Notes: a model not told the origin generated them from the letters alone. 64,000 nucleotides of DNA from Sphingomonas glaciei (GCF_023380025.1 NZ_CP097253.1:744001-808000), one strand, 5' to 3'; counted from the stretch's first letter, positions 1 through 7,752 are shown. Numbers and translations are program-made.

Positions 1-456
1 GGCGTCGCAGACCAGCAGGTCGATGGGCTCGGGGATCTGTTCAGCTGTGAGGTGACGGGCGTTGGTCTGCTCAAGCACGACGACTCGCGGGTCTTGGCGC
101 AGCTTCCAGGCGAGCTGGTTGGTGCCGACATCGACGGCGAAGACTTTGCTTGCTCCGCGAGCGAGCAGGACGTCGGTGAAGCCGCCGGTCGAGGAGCCGA
201 CGTCGAGGCAGGTGGCGCCAGCCGGGTCGAGGGCGAAATGGTCGAGCCCGCCGACCAGCTTCAGCCCGCCGCGGCTGACCCACGGGTGATCCTTGCCGCG
301 CACGTCGAGCGGGGCATCGGCGGGGATGGTGTCGCCGGCCTTGGCAATCTTGCGCTCCCCGGCGAACACGAGGCCGGCCATGATGAGGGCCTGGGCGCGC
401 GACCGGGACTCGGCGAGGCCGCGGTCGACGAGGGCCTGATCGACGCGTTGTTTCAT
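1..456 (-). CDS. tlyA: TlyA-family rRNA 2'-O-methyltransferase (3' part outside window)
   Basis: 152 residues of the N-terminal part are visible; the family is about 240-250 residues, so the rest lies left of the window. An S4 RNA-binding domain fills residues 1-60 (RVDQALVDRGLAESRSRAQ), followed by the Rossmann methyltransferase start with the SAM-binding motif CLDVGSSTGGFTDVL near residue 90. Family members methylate ribose 2'-OH groups in 16S/23S rRNA; some are described as haemolysins. The start is ATG at 456, eleven bases from the inverted repeat of the neighbouring GxxExxY cassette. tlyA commonly sits next to dxs in alphaproteobacteria, and here dxs follows after the cassette. Family call is secure; the substrate nucleotide is not shown. 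Confidence 0.93.
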   Translation of the reverse strand, partial: MKQRVDQALVDRGLAESRSRAQALIMAGLVFAGERKIAKAGDTIPADAPLDVRGKDHPWVSRGGLKLVGGLDHFALDPAGATCLDVGSSTGGFTDVLLARGASKVFAVDVGTNQLAWKLRQDPRVVVLEQTNARHLTAEQIPEPIDLLVCDA

Positions 457-466
457 GGTCGAAGCA

Positions 467-496
467 AGAAGGCAGTTTGAACGCGAAGGCGCGAAG
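467..496. repeat. Left arm of perfect 30-bp inverted repeat around GxxExxY gene
   Basis: Bases 467-496 are the exact reverse complement of 934-963 by direct comparison. The repeat core contains tandem GCGAAGG-type units (ACGCGAAGGCGCGAAG). Weaker symmetry continues inward to about 517. The arm ends 11 bases before the tlyA start codon. No target-site duplication was seen outside the arms. Confidence 0.92.
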
Positions 497-517
497 GAGA
501 AGGAAAGGCGCGAAGGG

Positions 518-931
518 TCATGCGGTGCCGGCCATCCCGTTGACGACCCGGCGGAGCCCTTGCCGGAAGGTTTCTCCGCCAAAGTTCATAAGCAGCCCTA
601 CGGGCTGTTTTGAGAGGCGAAGATAAGTAAGTAATTGGGCCGAATGAAGAGAAGCAAGGCGCTCCAGCGCCTTGATCTCAATGATCAATCTTCCTCCAAC
701 CAACAGATCAACGCGGTATGCGGCATCAAGTTTGAGATCGGGTAGGTCGATCGGAAGCACCTTCTGGCGCTCGACAAGCAGGCCGTGCTTTTCCAATTTG
801 GCGGCAAGCAGCGTTTCGTAAACATTCTCTAGTAGCCCGGGGCCAAGCTCCCGATGGACCTGAAGGCCGCAGTCGACGGCGATCCGCGCGACTGCCTCAA
901 TATCCCCGACGTCCTTCGCGCCTTCCTTCAC
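518..931 (-). CDS. GxxExxY protein (PDDEXK_3-type nuclease fold)
   Basis: 137-residue protein of the GxxExxY family, named for the motif seen here as GPGLLENVYE near residues 30-39. The putative PD-(D/E)XK core is an aspartate in YRVDLLVGG followed by the IEIK strand (ExK), consistent with a small restriction-endonuclease-like fold. No biological role is established for the family. The called start is a GTG at 931 inside the imperfect part of the flanking repeat; no good Shine-Dalgarno is visible, so the true start could be a little downstream (the conserved part begins near DIEAVARIAVDCG). The gene lies alone between tlyA and dxs on the same strand, bracketed by perfect 30-bp inverted repeats, which suggests it arrived as a cassette. 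Confidence 0.85.
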   Translation of the reverse strand: MKEGAKDVGDIEAVARIAVDCGLQVHRELGPGLLENVYETLLAAKLEKHGLLVERQKVLPIDLPDLKLDAAYRVDLLVGGRLIIEIKALERLASLHSAQLLTYLRLSKQPVGLLMNFGGETFRQGLRRVVNGMAGTA

Positions 932-933
932 TT

Positions 934-963
934 CTTCGCGCCTTCGCGTTCAAACTGCCTTCT
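934..963. repeat. Right arm of perfect 30-bp inverted repeat around GxxExxY gene
   Basis: Exact reverse complement of 467-496. This arm ends four bases before the dxs stop codon (TAA at 970-968 on the minus strand), so the two arms fill nearly all the non-coding DNA between dxs and tlyA. An imperfect extension with the same GCGAAGG units runs inward to about 911 and carries the first codons of the GxxExxY gene. Confidence 0.92.
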
Positions 964-967
964 GTTC

Positions 968-2896
968 TTACGCCCGCGCTCCGTTCTCCACGCCGACGCT
1001 GTTGCGGCGGAGGGCTTTCAGGACGGTGTCGACGATGTGCGGGGCGTTGAGGCCGGCGTCGTCATATTGCTTGGTCAGATTGTCCTGGTCCTGGAAGGCG
1101 TCGGGCAGGCGCATGGTGCGCAGTTTGAGGCCGGCATCGATCAGGCCTTCGTCGCTGGCGAGAGTCAGGACGTGGGCGCCGAAGCCGCCGACGGCCGCTT
1201 CCTCGATCGTCACCGCGACTTCGTGGGTGGTGAGGAGCTTGCGGATCAGCGCTTCGTCGAGGGGTTTGGCGAAGCGCATGTCGGCGACGGTGGTGCTGAG
1301 GCCCATGCTTTCAAGCTGGTCGGCGGCCTTCTGGGCTTCCTCGAGGCGGGTGCCGAGCGAGAGGATGGCGACGGTCTTGCCTTCGCGGACCACCCTGCCC
1401 TTGCCGATCTCGAGCTGCTGGGGCTCGGCCGGGAGCGGGAGGCCGACGCCGTTGCCGCGCGGGTAGCGGACCGCGATCGGGCCGCTGTCGTGGAGCGCCA
1501 TGGTGTGGACCATGTGGGTGAGCTCGACCTCGTCGGCCGCGGCCATCACCACGAAGTTCGGCAGCGTGCAGAGGTAGGCGAGGTCGAACGAGCCGGCGTG
1601 GGTCGCGCCGTCGGCCCCGACCAGCCCGGCGCGGTCCATCGCGAAGCGGACCGGCAAATTCTGGATCGCGACGTCGTGGACCACCTGGTCGTAGGCGCGC
1701 TGGAGGAAGGTCGAGTAGATGGCGCAGAACGGGCGGAAGCCTTCGGCGGCGAGGCCGGCGGCGAAGGTCACCGCATGCTGCTCGGCGATGCCGACGTCAA
1801 ACATCCGGGTCGGGTGCGCGGCGCCGAACACGTCGAGGCCGGTGCCGCCGGGCATGGCGGCGGTGATGGCGACGATCTTCTCGTCGCGATTGGCCTCGGC
1901 GACCAAGGCGTCGGCGAATACGCGGGTGTAGGCGGGCGGGCCGCCGCCGGGGCCCTTTTCCTGCTTGCCGGTGACGACGTCGAACTTGACCACGCCATGA
2001 TATTTGTCGGCGCTGCTTTCGGCCGGGGCATAGCCCTTGCCCTTCTGGGTGACGGCGTGGATCAGCATCGGGCCGTGGTCGCTGTCGCGGACGTTCTCGA
2101 GGATCTCGACCAGGCTGAGGATATCGTGGCCGTCGACCGGGCCGACGTAATAGAAGCCCAGTTCCTCGAACAGGGTGCCGCCGGTGACCATCCCGCGGGC
2201 GAATTCCTCCAGCCGCTCGGCGGCGTTGCGCATCGGCTTGGGGAGGTGGCCGGCGAGGCGCGCGGCGAGCTTGCGCGGGCTGAGATACTTGTTGCTCGAC
2301 ACGAGTCGGGCGAGCGCGTTGCGAAGGTTGCCGACCGGCGGGGCGATCGACATGTCGTTGTCGTTAAGGATGACGATCAGCCGGCTGCCGCCCGCCTCGG
2401 CATTGTTCATCGCCTCGAACGCCATGCCGGCGGTGGCGGCGCCGTCGCCGATCACCGCAATCGAGCGGCGGTTGGCGCCCTCGAGCCGGGAGGCGACTGC
2501 AAAGCCAAGCGCGGCCGAGATGCTGGTCGAGCTGTGGGCCGCGCCGAACGGGTCATATTCGCTCTCTGAGCGCTTGGTGAAGCCCGACAGGCCACCGCCC
2601 ATGCGCAGGGTACGGATGCGGTCGCGGCGGCCGGTGACGACCTTGTGCGGATAACATTGGTGGCCGACGTCCCAGACCAATTTGTCGCTGGGTGTGTCGA
2701 ACACATAGTGGATGGCGACGGTCAGTTCGACCACGCCGAGGCCGGCGCCGAGGTGGCCGCCGGTGACCGAGACCGCGGAGATCACTTCCTGGCGAAGCTC
2801 GTCGCAGAGCTGGGGCAGCTGGCTCTTGTCGAGGGCCCGGATGTCGGCCGGGGTGTTGACCGTGTCGAGGAGCGGAGTGTCGGGTCGCGAATTCAT
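968..2896 (-). CDS. dxs: 1-deoxy-D-xylulose-5-phosphate synthase
   Basis: 642 residues, full length for Dxs. It condenses pyruvate with glyceraldehyde 3-phosphate, using thiamine diphosphate, in the first step of the MEP isoprenoid pathway (which also feeds carotenoids and quinones). The thiamine/Mg motif GDGA begins at residue 150 and ends at NDND near 178; the HSSTS stretch near 120 and the catalytic-glutamate region [15 protein letters not shown] near 370 are present, followed by the transketolase C-terminal domain. ATG start at 2896. It lies 46 bases downstream of the zur-pnuC-nadR operon on the same strand and may receive read-through. In many relatives tlyA follows directly; here a GxxExxY cassette intervenes. 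Confidence 0.98.
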   Translation of the reverse strand: MNSRPDTPLLDTVNTPADIRALDKSQLPQLCDELRQEVISAVSVTGGHLGAGLGVVELTVAIHYVFDTPSDKLVWDVGHQCYPHKVVTGRRDRIRTLRMGGGLSGFTKRSESEYDPFGAAHSSTSISAALGFAVASRLEGANRRSIAVIGDGAATAGMAFEAMNNAEAGGSRLIVILNDNDMSIAPPVGNLRNALARLVSSNKYLSPRKLAARLAGHLPKPMRNAAERLEEFARGMVTGGTLFEELGFYYVGPVDGHDILSLVEILENVRDSDHGPMLIHAVTQKGKGYAPAESSADKYHGVVKFDVVTGKQEKGPGGGPPAYTRVFADALVAEANRDEKIVAITAAMPGGTGLDVFGAAHPTRMFDVGIAEQHAVTFAAGLAAEGFRPFCAIYSTFLQRAYDQVVHDVAIQNLPVRFAMDRAGLVGADGATHAGSFDLAYLCTLPNFVVMAAADEVELTHMVHTMALHDSGPIAVRYPRGNGVGLPLPAEPQQLEIGKGRVVREGKTVAILSLGTRLEEAQKAADQLESMGLSTTVADMRFAKPLDEALIRKLLTTHEVAVTIEEAAVGGFGAHVLTLASDEGLIDAGLKLRTMRLPDAFQDQDNLTKQYDDAGLNAPHIVDTVLKALRRNSVGVENGARA

Positions 2897-2942
2897 AGGG
2901 TTGAGTTCCTAGACCTTCATGAAGGCCAAGTCGAATAGGTCC

Positions 2943-3956
2943 TTAGGCCGCGGGTGCGACTGGCGAGCGGCGGCTGGCGACAAGGTCGTCGATCGCCGCC
3001 TTGGCGGCTTCGAAGCGGGCGTCGTAATCGCCTTCGATGGCCACGGTGGGGACCCGGGTCAGCTTGAGCACGTCGCGGGCGACGACGTCGAAGCGGTTGC
3101 GCTTGGCGGGGTCGCCGAACACCCGGGTCCCGTCGTCGACGAAAGGTGCGTCGGCCCCCAGCATCAGGTAGAGGTCGGACTTGCGGTGGCAGACGAGATG
3201 ATCGGGGACGAAGCCGATCATCATCTGCGACCAGGCGGCGGTCATCAGGGCGTCGGTGTCGGCGATGAGCAGGCGGTTGCACCACGGGCGGGCGGCCTCG
3301 ATCTCGGCCTGCTGGGTGAGGCCGATGAGGGTGAGGTCCTCCTCCCGGCAGTCGGTGCCGTGCGCCTCGCAATGGGCGCGGCCATATTCGGCGACCATGA
3401 CCGTGTCGTAATGGTCGGCGAGGCGCTGCGCGAGCGTGGACTTGCCGACGCTCTCGACGCCGTGAAGCACGACGGAGAGCGAATAATAGTCGCGGACCGG
3501 CTCGGGCAGCCATTTCCAGTGGCTCCACCAGTCGGCCCGGATCGCGCTTCCCGACAGGCCGCCGATGCCGTTCGCGTCGGCACCGAGCACGCGCCCGCCG
3601 AGCGGCACGAAGAAGGCCGCCAGACGGCGGGCGAGTTCGGCGCCGTAGTCCTCGCCGGCGAACAGGCGGTTGATCGGTTCGGGATGATGGTGGCGGACGA
3701 TCCGGGTCCATTCCTGCCAGAAATGCGGGCTGTCTGCGGGCTGCTGCGGGCAAGCGGGATCGCTGTGATAGGCGATCCGGCAGCCGGGAAAGGTGTCGCG
3801 CATCCACTGCAGCCGGATCTCGCCGGGGATGGGATCGTCGGGCAGCGCGCAGACGAGGATCGTCAGTTCCTCGACCAGCGCGGCGGCAGAGCGGATCAGG
3901 GAGAGATGACCCGCGTGGAGCGGCATGAACTTGCCGAGAACGAAACCGCGCTTCAC
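2943..3956 (-). CDS. nadR: NadR-like NMN adenylyltransferase / ribosylnicotinamide kinase
   Basis: 337 residues. The N-terminal nucleotidyltransferase half has the signature GKFMPLHAGH (residues 8-17) and SGSAIR (135-140). The C-terminal half is a P-loop kinase with GVESVGKST at 166-174. This is the two-domain arrangement of NadR, which phosphorylates nicotinamide riboside and adenylates NMN to give NAD+. No helix-turn-helix is present before residue 8, so it lacks the repressor domain of the enterobacterial protein. The GTG start at 3956 overlaps the pnuC stop (GTGA), which supports this start and coupling with the transporter that supplies its substrate. Confidence 0.92.
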   Translation of the reverse strand: MKRGFVLGKFMPLHAGHLSLIRSAAALVEELTILVCALPDDPIPGEIRLQWMRDTFPGCRIAYHSDPACPQQPADSPHFWQEWTRIVRHHHPEPINRLFAGEDYGAELARRLAAFFVPLGGRVLGADANGIGGLSGSAIRADWWSHWKWLPEPVRDYYSLSVVLHGVESVGKSTLAQRLADHYDTVMVAEYGRAHCEAHGTDCREEDLTLIGLTQQAEIEAARPWCNRLLIADTDALMTAAWSQMMIGFVPDHLVCHRKSDLYLMLGADAPFVDDGTRVFGDPAKRNRFDVVARDVLKLTRVPTVAIEGDYDARFEAAKAAIDDLVASRRSPVAPAA

Positions 3957-4516
3957 GCCTGCACGACCTTTCGCTGCCATTCGCGCAGACCGAGCAAGGC
4001 GAGCACGAGGAAAATGCCATAAAGCGCGGCGGTGACGGCCAGACCGCGCGAGAGGAAGAGCGGGATAGCGGCGAGGTCGACCGCGATCCACAGCCACCAG
4101 CATTCGACCTTGCGGCGCGACTGGAGGATCTGCGCGGCGACGCTGGCGACCGCGATGCCGCCGTCGACATGCGGCGCGGCGGCATCGGTGAGGCTGGCCA
4201 TCGCCGTGCCCCAGGCGGCGGCGGCGAGCAGGATGCCTCCGGCCCACCACGCACGTTCGCGGCCAGCCAGCCGCTCGACGAGGATATGCCGGTCATCGGC
4301 GCGGTCGGCCCGCGCCCAGGCCCACCAGCCGTAGAGCTGCACCGCGAAGAAGAAGATCTGCAGCAGCGCGTCGGAATAGAGCCGCGCGTCGAAGAAGACG
4401 AAGAAATAGAGGGCGACCATCGCCAGCCCGAACGGGTAGTTCCACAGGCTGCGGCGCACCACCAGCAGCACGTTGACGACGCCCAGCGCCGCCGCAATGG
4501 CTTCGATCCCGTTCAA
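3953..4516 (-). CDS. pnuC: Nicotinamide riboside transporter PnuC
   Basis: About 187 residues from a TTG start at 4516, or 205 from ATG 4570, which would overlap the end of zur. The TTG was chosen because the family-like sequence begins there (NGIEAIAAALGVVNVLLVVR) and a weak GAGCGGA lies upstream. Six to seven hydrophobic segments and the WNYPFG and LYGWWAW patterns are typical of PnuC, a facilitator that imports nicotinamide riboside for trapping by the NadR kinase. Its stop overlaps the nadR start by four bases, and zur ends 35 bases upstream on the same strand. Family call is secure; the start is uncertain. Confidence 0.9.
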   Translation of the reverse strand: MNGIEAIAAALGVVNVLLVVRRSLWNYPFGLAMVALYFFVFFDARLYSDALLQIFFFAVQLYGWWAWARADRADDRHILVERLAGRERAWWAGGILLAAAAWGTAMASLTDAAAPHVDGGIAVASVAAQILQSRRKVECWWLWIAVDLAAIPLFLSRGLAVTAALYGIFLVLALLGLREWQRKVVQA

Positions 4517-4551
4517 CGTGTCCGCTCGTGACTGGCCCCCCGGCGGAGGGC

Positions 4552-5010
4552 CTAGCCGCAATCCTCGCAAAGGCCGCGCACTTCGATCACTGGGCGGCTG
4601 GGGGAAAAGCCGCTTTTCTCCGCGGCCTTGCGGACGTTGTCCGCGATGCTGTCATCGTCGATGTGCTTGGCCTGGCCGCAATTGTCGCAGATCAGGAAAA
4701 TGCAATCGTGCAGGCAGCCCGGGTGGTTGTTCGCAACATAGGCGTTTTCACTTTCGACCCGGCGGGCAAGGTTGGCGCCGACGAACAGGTCGAGGATGCG
4801 GTACACACTGTTGGCGGCGACCCGGCGGTCCTGCGCCTTGCTGACGGCTTCGGCGATGTCATAGGCGCTGGCGGGACGGTCGAAGCCGGCAAGCGCGTCG
4901 AACACCGCTTCGCGCATCCCGGTCCACTGCTCGCCGCTCTCGGTCAGCCGGTCCCGCGCGGCGCTCTTAAGGTCCGCGCCGCCGCCGTCGTGATGATCAT
5001 GCCTGGCCAT
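4552..5010 (-). CDS. zur: Fur-family repressor, probably Zur
   Basis: 152 residues with a Fur-type winged helix (residues 25-90) and dimerisation domain. Two structural-zinc CxxC pairs are visible, C108-C111 (ICDNCG) and C148-C151 (CEDCG). The FLICDNCG and GLCEDCG surroundings resemble Zur rather than Fur or PerR. A His-rich start (MARHDHHDGG) could contribute metal ligands. As Zur it would repress zinc-uptake genes when Zn is bound. It heads an operon with pnuC and nadR. ATG at 5010 is chosen because a TATATA box ends only five bases before it, suggesting a leaderless mRNA. A plausible Zur operator lies 1.2 kb away at merC. Confidence 0.88.
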   Translation of the reverse strand: MARHDHHDGGGADLKSAARDRLTESGEQWTGMREAVFDALAGFDRPASAYDIAEAVSKAQDRRVAANSVYRILDLFVGANLARRVESENAYVANNHPGCLHDCIFLICDNCGQAKHIDDDSIADNVRKAAEKSGFSPSRPVIEVRGLCEDCG

Positions 5011-5015
5011 GGGCG

Positions 5016-5045
5016 TATATAGGCGCGCGGGCGGCGGTTCCACAA
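5016..5045 (-). promoter_or_regulatory. Putative promoter of zur, leaderless
   Basis: On the minus strand TATATA (5021-5016) lies five bases before the zur ATG, with TTGTGG about 18 bases further upstream as a -35 candidate. Transcription would start at or next to the A of the start codon, so the mRNA would have no leader. Inference from spacing only. Confidence 0.4.
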
Positions 5046-5080
5046 GTGAACCAGCAGGCGCCGTGGCCCGTTGCGGCCCC

Positions 5081-5773
5081 ATGGCAGAACCCGATCCCCA
5101 GGCCCCCGTTCGGCGCGACGACCACGAGGGCGAGGGCGCGACGCGCGGCACCGCGCGGATGGAGGCATTCGCCGACGGGGTGTTCGCCATCGCCTTCACC
5201 CTGCCGATCTTCAACGTCGCCCTGCCCTCGCTGCAGGGATCGGGCGCGGGGTTCGGCGGGCGGCTGGTGGAGGGGTGGCCGGAAAACCTCAACTACCTGC
5301 TCGCGAGCATGGTGATCGGCCTCTACTGGGTGCACCATCATTTCTCGGGCGCGATCTACCGCACGACCGGCCATTATTTCCTGCTGGCGACGGTGCTCTT
5401 CCTGACCATGATCGGCTATATCGCCTTTCCGGTCCGGGCCTTCACCGAAAGCCTGCTGCATGCCGAGGCGGTGCCGGATTCGGCGGCGTTCCTGGCCTGC
5501 AGCCTGGCGCTGACGTCACTGACCTGGCTGCTCAAATGGACGGTCGGCAATGCCCACGGCCATGTCGATGCGCGGCTGGACCCGGCCTATCTGGCGCGGC
5601 TGACGCGGCGTTACCGGGCGATCACCGCCTGGAACGTGACCGCGGCGGTGCTGGTCTGGTTCTGGTGGCCGGTGGGCATCACGATGGCGTGGATGGGGGT
5701 GCTGGCGAAGCTGCTGCCGCCCGAGACGCCGCGTTACCTGACGCAGGCACCGGCGATCGAGGGCGAAGGCTAG
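5081..5773 (+). CDS. TMEM175/DUF1211-family membrane protein
   Basis: 230 residues from ATG 5081. Upstream in-frame codons exist, but this ATG begins the hydrophilic lead-in MAEPDPQAP. The first hydrophobic helix carries RMEAFADGVFAIAFTL, which matches the DUF1211 signature RxxxFSDGVFAIA with Ser replaced by Ala. Further helices are near YLLASMVIGLYWVHHHF and the C-terminal half, about six in total. Bacterial TMEM175 homologues form potassium channels, but the activity here is inferred from family only, and the S-to-A change in the pore helix motif is notable. The stop overlaps that of the convergent merC gene by three bases. Confidence 0.82.
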   Translation: MAEPDPQAPVRRDDHEGEGATRGTARMEAFADGVFAIAFTLPIFNVALPSLQGSGAGFGGRLVEGWPENLNYLLASMVIGLYWVHHHFSGAIYRTTGHYFLLATVLFLTMIGYIAFPVRAFTESLLHAEAVPDSAAFLACSLALTSLTWLLKWTVGNAHGHVDARLDPAYLARLTRRYRAITAWNVTAAVLVWFWWPVGITMAWMGVLAKLLPPETPRYLTQAPAIEGEG

Positions 5774-6159
5774 GCCCGGCGGCCGAACGGATGCGCGGTG
5801 CCGCGGCGGTTGAGGTCGTGGCCGAGCGCGAGGATCATCACGCCGAGCATGGTGGCAACCGCCTCGGTCCCGTCGTGCGGAAGGGTCAGCGAGCCGGCCA
5901 TCACGCCCAGGCCCATGCCGCCGACCGCGCTGGGCATGACAAAGCCATGCTCCAGTATACCGCGGCCAAGGGCGAAGGCGCCGAGGCACATGGCGAGGGT
6001 GAGGCCGATCTCGTGAATCCAGTGCGACCCGAGCAGCCCGCCGAACGCCGACACGAAGGCTAGCAGGACGGTGGTGGCGAGGCAGTGGACGAGGCACAGC
6101 CCGGACAGGCCAATGGCCAGCCGGTCCCAGAGAGGGTTCGAGGCGTGCGTTTCACTCAT
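5770..6159 (-). CDS. MerC-domain membrane protein
   Basis: 129 residues with about four transmembrane helices. The first helix contains C22-L-V-H-C26, the paired cysteines that bind metal in MerC mercury transporters. The second cytosolic Cys pair of true MerC is absent, so mercury transport is not implied. Alphaproteobacterial MerC-like proteins often sit near zinc genes. Here zur is 0.8 kb away, and a Zur-like palindrome covers the -10 box of this gene, so a role in zinc handling is inferred. ATG at 6159. The 3' end overlaps the convergent TMEM175-like gene. Confidence 0.8.
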   Translation of the reverse strand: MSETHASNPLWDRLAIGLSGLCLVHCLATTVLLAFVSAFGGLLGSHWIHEIGLTLAMCLGAFALGRGILEHGFVMPSAVGGMGLGVMAGSLTLPHDGTEAVATMLGVMILALGHDLNRRGTAHPFGRRA

Positions 6160-6171
6160 CGTCGCGTGTCG

Positions 6172-6202
6172 ATGTTATAGTGCAACATTGCGAAGGTTAC
6201 AA
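6172..6202 (-). promoter_or_regulatory. merC promoter with overlapping Zur-box-like palindrome
   Basis: Minus strand: -35 TTGTAA (6202-6197), 17-base spacer, -10 TATAAC (6179-6174). The 17-base imperfect palindrome ATGTTATAGTGCAACAT occupies 6172-6188. Its arms ATGTT/AACAT match exactly with an A..T pair inside, like the AT-rich ATGTTATA-type operators of alphaproteobacterial Zur. It covers the -10 element, where bound repressor would block polymerase. The merC ATG follows 13 bases downstream. Confidence 0.6.
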
Positions 6203-6287
6203 CGTCTCGTAAGCGGTTTGTTGCACCAAAGGGGTGGACAATTGGTCCGCTTGCCCGATTTTCGCGACGCGACCATATGGCCGCCTG

Positions 6288-7391
6288 ATGACCGATGCCG
6301 CCCTGCCCCGCCCGACTGCGCGACCGCTCGCCGTTTCGAACTGGCTGCTGACGCTGTGCGGGTTGATAATCGTGATGGTGGTGGTCGGCGGAATCACCCG
6401 GCTGACCGAGAGCGGACTGTCGATCACCGAGTGGAAGCCGATTAGCGGCGCCATTCCGCCTGTCACCGAGGCCCAGTGGCTTCGTGAATTCGAGCTCTAC
6501 AAGCGCATTCCCGAATATCAGCAGATCAACCGCGGCATGAGCCTGGCGGACTTCAAGAACATCTTCTTCTGGGAGTGGGTGCACCGCCAGCTGGGGCGGG
6601 TGATCGGGTTGGCCGCGCTTCTGCCGCTGGTCTGGTTCGCGGCCAAGAAGGCGATCCCTGCCGGCTATGGCTGGCGGACGGGAAGCATTTTCCTGCTGGT
6701 TTGCGTGCAGGGCGCGATCGGGTGGTGGATGGTGGCGAGCGGGCTGACCGAGCGGACCGACGTCAGCCATGTGCGCCTGGCCGTGCATCTGCTGACCGCG
6801 CTGTTCATCTTCGGCTGGGCACTGTGGACCGCGCTCGACCTGCGTTCGGCGGGGGCGAGGCCGCGCCGGGTGCCGACGCTGGGCCTGTGGGCGTTCGCGG
6901 CGCTGCTGCTGCAATTGCTGTTCGGCGCTTATGTCGCCGGGCTGGACGCGGGCTATGCCTTCAACAGCTGGCCGCTGATGGGGGATGAACTCTATCCCAG
7001 CGCCGCGCCGTGGCTTGAGCCCTTCCTGCGCAATTTTGTCGACAATCCGATCACCGTCCAGTTCATCCACCGCTGGTGGGCGTTCGTGGTGCTGGTGTTC
7101 GCGGTAGTGCTGGCGCGCAGGCTGCGCGGGGTGAGCCGGCGCCATTCGATCTTCCTGCACTCCGCAATCGGGCTACAGATCCTGCTCGGCATCTGGACCC
7201 TGCTGTCTGGCGTCAGCCTGCACGTCGCGGCGGCGCACCAGGCGACCGCGGTGCTGGTAGTGGCGAGCTTCGTGGCGGGGGTGCATAGGCTGGCGAGGGT
7301 TGGGGCGAGCGCCTCGACTTCGCTCGGCACGAGCGGAACTGAAGAGCGCGACTACACCCCGCTGGTCCCGAGCGAAGCAGAGGGACGCTGA
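6288..7391 (+). CDS. ctaA: Heme A synthase (COX15/CtaA family)
   Basis: 367 residues, eight transmembrane helices. It oxidises heme O to heme A for cytochrome aa3 oxidase assembly. Conserved histidines are visible in the even helices: WEWVHRQLGR, VRLAVHLLTALF, QFIHRWWAFV and HVAAAHQAT. The pattern GGITRLTESGLSITEWKP in helix 1 is characteristic of the type 2 family. ATG 6288 gives the usual N-terminus. The last 25-30 residues (from about GASASTSLG to PSEAEGR) are encoded by a palindromic repeat at 7311-7386 and are not part of the family domain. cutA follows three bases later. Confidence 0.96.
   Translation: MTDAALPRPTARPLAVSNWLLTLCGLIIVMVVVGGITRLTESGLSITEWKPISGAIPPVTEAQWLREFELYKRIPEYQQINRGMSLADFKNIFFWEWVHRQLGRVIGLAALLPLVWFAAKKAIPAGYGWRTGSIFLLVCVQGAIGWWMVASGLTERTDVSHVRLAVHLLTALFIFGWALWTALDLRSAGARPRRVPTLGLWAFAALLLQLLFGAYVAGLDAGYAFNSWPLMGDELYPSAAPWLEPFLRNFVDNPITVQFIHRWWAFVVLVFAVVLARRLRGVSRRHSIFLHSAIGLQILLGIWTLLSGVSLHVAAAHQATAVLVVASFVAGVHRLARVGASASTSLGTSGTEERDYTPLVPSEAEGR
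7311..7386. repeat. REP-like imperfect inverted repeat inside the 3' end of ctaA
   Basis: The left arm (7311-7338) contains CTTCGCTCGGCACGAGCGG and the right arm (7359-7386) contains CCGCTGGTCCCGAGCGAAG; they are imperfect reverse complements. The GTCCCGAGCGAAGNNGAGGGAC type of palindrome is a familiar sphingomonad intergenic repeat. Here it is translated as the tail of CtaA, and the stop lies just beyond it. Confidence 0.8.
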
Positions 7392-7394
7392 GCG

Positions 7395-7715
7395 ATGAGC
7401 ATCGTCACGGTCTATTGCGTATTCGCCGACGAGGCCGAAGCCCGGCGGATCGGCCGGCTGGTGGTCGAGGAGAGTCTTGCCGCCTGCGTCAACATCATGG
7501 GCCCGTGCCGCTCCTTCTACCGGTGGGACGGCCAGGTCGAGGAAGCGCGCGAGGTCCCTGCCCTGTTCAAGACCACCGCCGACGTGGCCGAGCGGCTGGT
7601 CCAGCGCCTGTCCCTGCTTCACAGCTATGACGTGCCGGCGATCACCGTCTGGCCGATCGATCGCACGCTCGACGACTATGAGAAGTGGGTCGCGCGCAGC
7701 GTCCTGCAACCTTAG
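7395..7715 (+). CDS. cutA: Divalent-cation tolerance protein CutA
   Basis: 106 residues, the normal size of CutA1, a trimeric ferredoxin-like-fold protein of the cytoplasm. Conserved stretches are CVNIMGPCRSFYRWDG near residues 30-48, ALFKTTADVAERL, and the C-terminal YDVPAITVWPI. CutA is linked genetically to copper and other divalent-metal tolerance, but its molecular action is unresolved. ATG 7395 follows the ctaA stop by three bases, so the two are probably cotranscribed. The next gene has its own promoter. Confidence 0.93.
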   Translation: MSIVTVYCVFADEAEARRIGRLVVEESLAACVNIMGPCRSFYRWDGQVEEAREVPALFKTTADVAERLVQRLSLLHSYDVPAITVWPIDRTLDDYEKWVARSVLQP

Positions 7716-7752
7716 GGTAACATTTTACCCGCCCTGAAAGCCGCTGTTTTGC

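Noticed and set aside
854..2569. A 571-codon open frame on the plus strand opposite dxs
   Set aside because: It is the complement of dxs, rich in Asp, Gly, Val and Arg without a domain pattern. Long antisense frames are expected in DNA of this GC content.
2912..2923. 12-base palindrome CCTTCATGAAGG between nadR and dxs
   Set aside because: Too short and without a T run; it is not convincing as a terminator or an operator.
5770..6159. A mercury-resistance (mer) locus
   Set aside because: Only one MerC-like gene is present, without merR, merT, merP or merA, and the second MerC cysteine pair is absent; the zinc context fits better.
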